A stretch of 64,000 bases of DNA, taken from the NCBI GenBank assembly GCA_003344405.1, contig NOWV01000090.1, positions 234,152 to 298,151 of the forward strand, given 5' to 3'. Made by a program: the position numbers and the translations under genes. The number at the start of each line of letters is the position of its first letter. Position 1 is the stretch's first letter. This stretch comes from Trichoplax sp. H2. Its lineage: Eukaryota; Placozoa; Uniplacotomia; Trichoplacea. Below are positions 63,978-64,000 of the stretch, one piece after another. Under the pieces are notes generated by a model. It worked only from the letters and a program-made list of their open reading frames with translations. It was not told the origin of the DNA and ran no database searches.

Positions 63978-64000
63978 ATATATATATATATATATATATA
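63978..64000. repeat. TA microsatellite at the window end
   Basis: A pure TA run of at least 23 bases in the 5'UTR intron of the edge copy. It is expanded compared with the 'atatatatatgtatg' at the same place before peptide gene 2. Confidence 0.9.

Larger units (their letters stand above)
61474..64000 (+). repeat. Segmental duplication, block 3
   Basis: Collinear with 54425-57045 of block 1 and continuing to the window end. It includes a frame (61927-62184) whose block 1 counterpart is broken by a 5-base insertion, so that frame is probably not a gene. It ends in a copy of the peptide gene promoter. Confidence 0.88.

Noticed and set aside
1-64000. tRNA, rRNA, CRISPR and autonomous transposon signatures
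   Set aside because: I looked for B-box-like GGTTCGAAYCC, regularly spaced short repeats and reverse transcriptase or transposase motifs and saw none. A covariance-model and repeat-library search would be needed to exclude degenerate cases.

Overview
The window is AT-rich nuclear DNA from an animal. Genes are split by many short introns (mostly 80 to 400 bases) with GT..AG borders, and two 20-N assembly gaps are present. Adhesion-type GPCRs with CUB, Ig, HormR and GAIN modules, an insulin-family hormone, a GST and an ISG20-like exonuclease all point to a metazoan. Compact genes, low GC and recurrent TACTGTAC-type palindromes suggest an early-branching animal, most likely a placozoan (Trichoplax/Hoilungia type). 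That assignment is inference.

Layout, left to right. (1) 1-2.44 kb: the first coding exon of a sigma-class-like GST on the minus strand, running off the left edge, then a five-copy tandem array rich in GTACAGTAC. (2) 3.04-3.88 kb: an intronless DEDDh 3'-5' exonuclease of the AEN/ISG20L2/REXO4 group. (3) 4.36-5.96 kb: an unrecognised minus-strand open frame with one internal stop, and a near-identical direct duplication around an N gap. (4) 8.57-9.01 kb: a two-exon insulin/relaxin-family precursor. (5) 13.67-24.50 kb and 28.94-37.73 kb: two tandem paralogous adhesion GPCRs, about 1683 and 1266 residues in my models. Their extracellular order is signal peptide, CUB, two Ig-like domains, HormR, GAIN/GPS, then 7TM. 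I rebuilt them exon by exon; phases agree throughout and most internal exons have identical lengths in the two genes. The first copy gained a roughly 427-residue Ser/Thr/Pro stalk inside one exon. The second has a cytoplasmic tail ending in an RRM-like fold. (6) 39.6-64 kb: a family of small secreted peptide precursors: signal peptide, very acidic propiece, and a separate exon encoding an Arg/aromatic repeat peptide. Two members look intact (48.9 and 57.1 kb), one is a decayed minus-strand copy (39.6-40.2 kb), and the promoter and 5' exon of another lie at the right edge inside a segmental duplication.

The strongest candidates for something undescribed are the Arg-rich peptide family, which resembles cationic antimicrobial precursors in layout and whose propiece and mature charges cancel almost exactly, and the adhesion GPCR with an RRM-like tail. 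The long stretches between genes hold only AT-rich sequence with short random open frames and a few local duplications. No tRNA, rRNA, CRISPR or clear transposon was seen.
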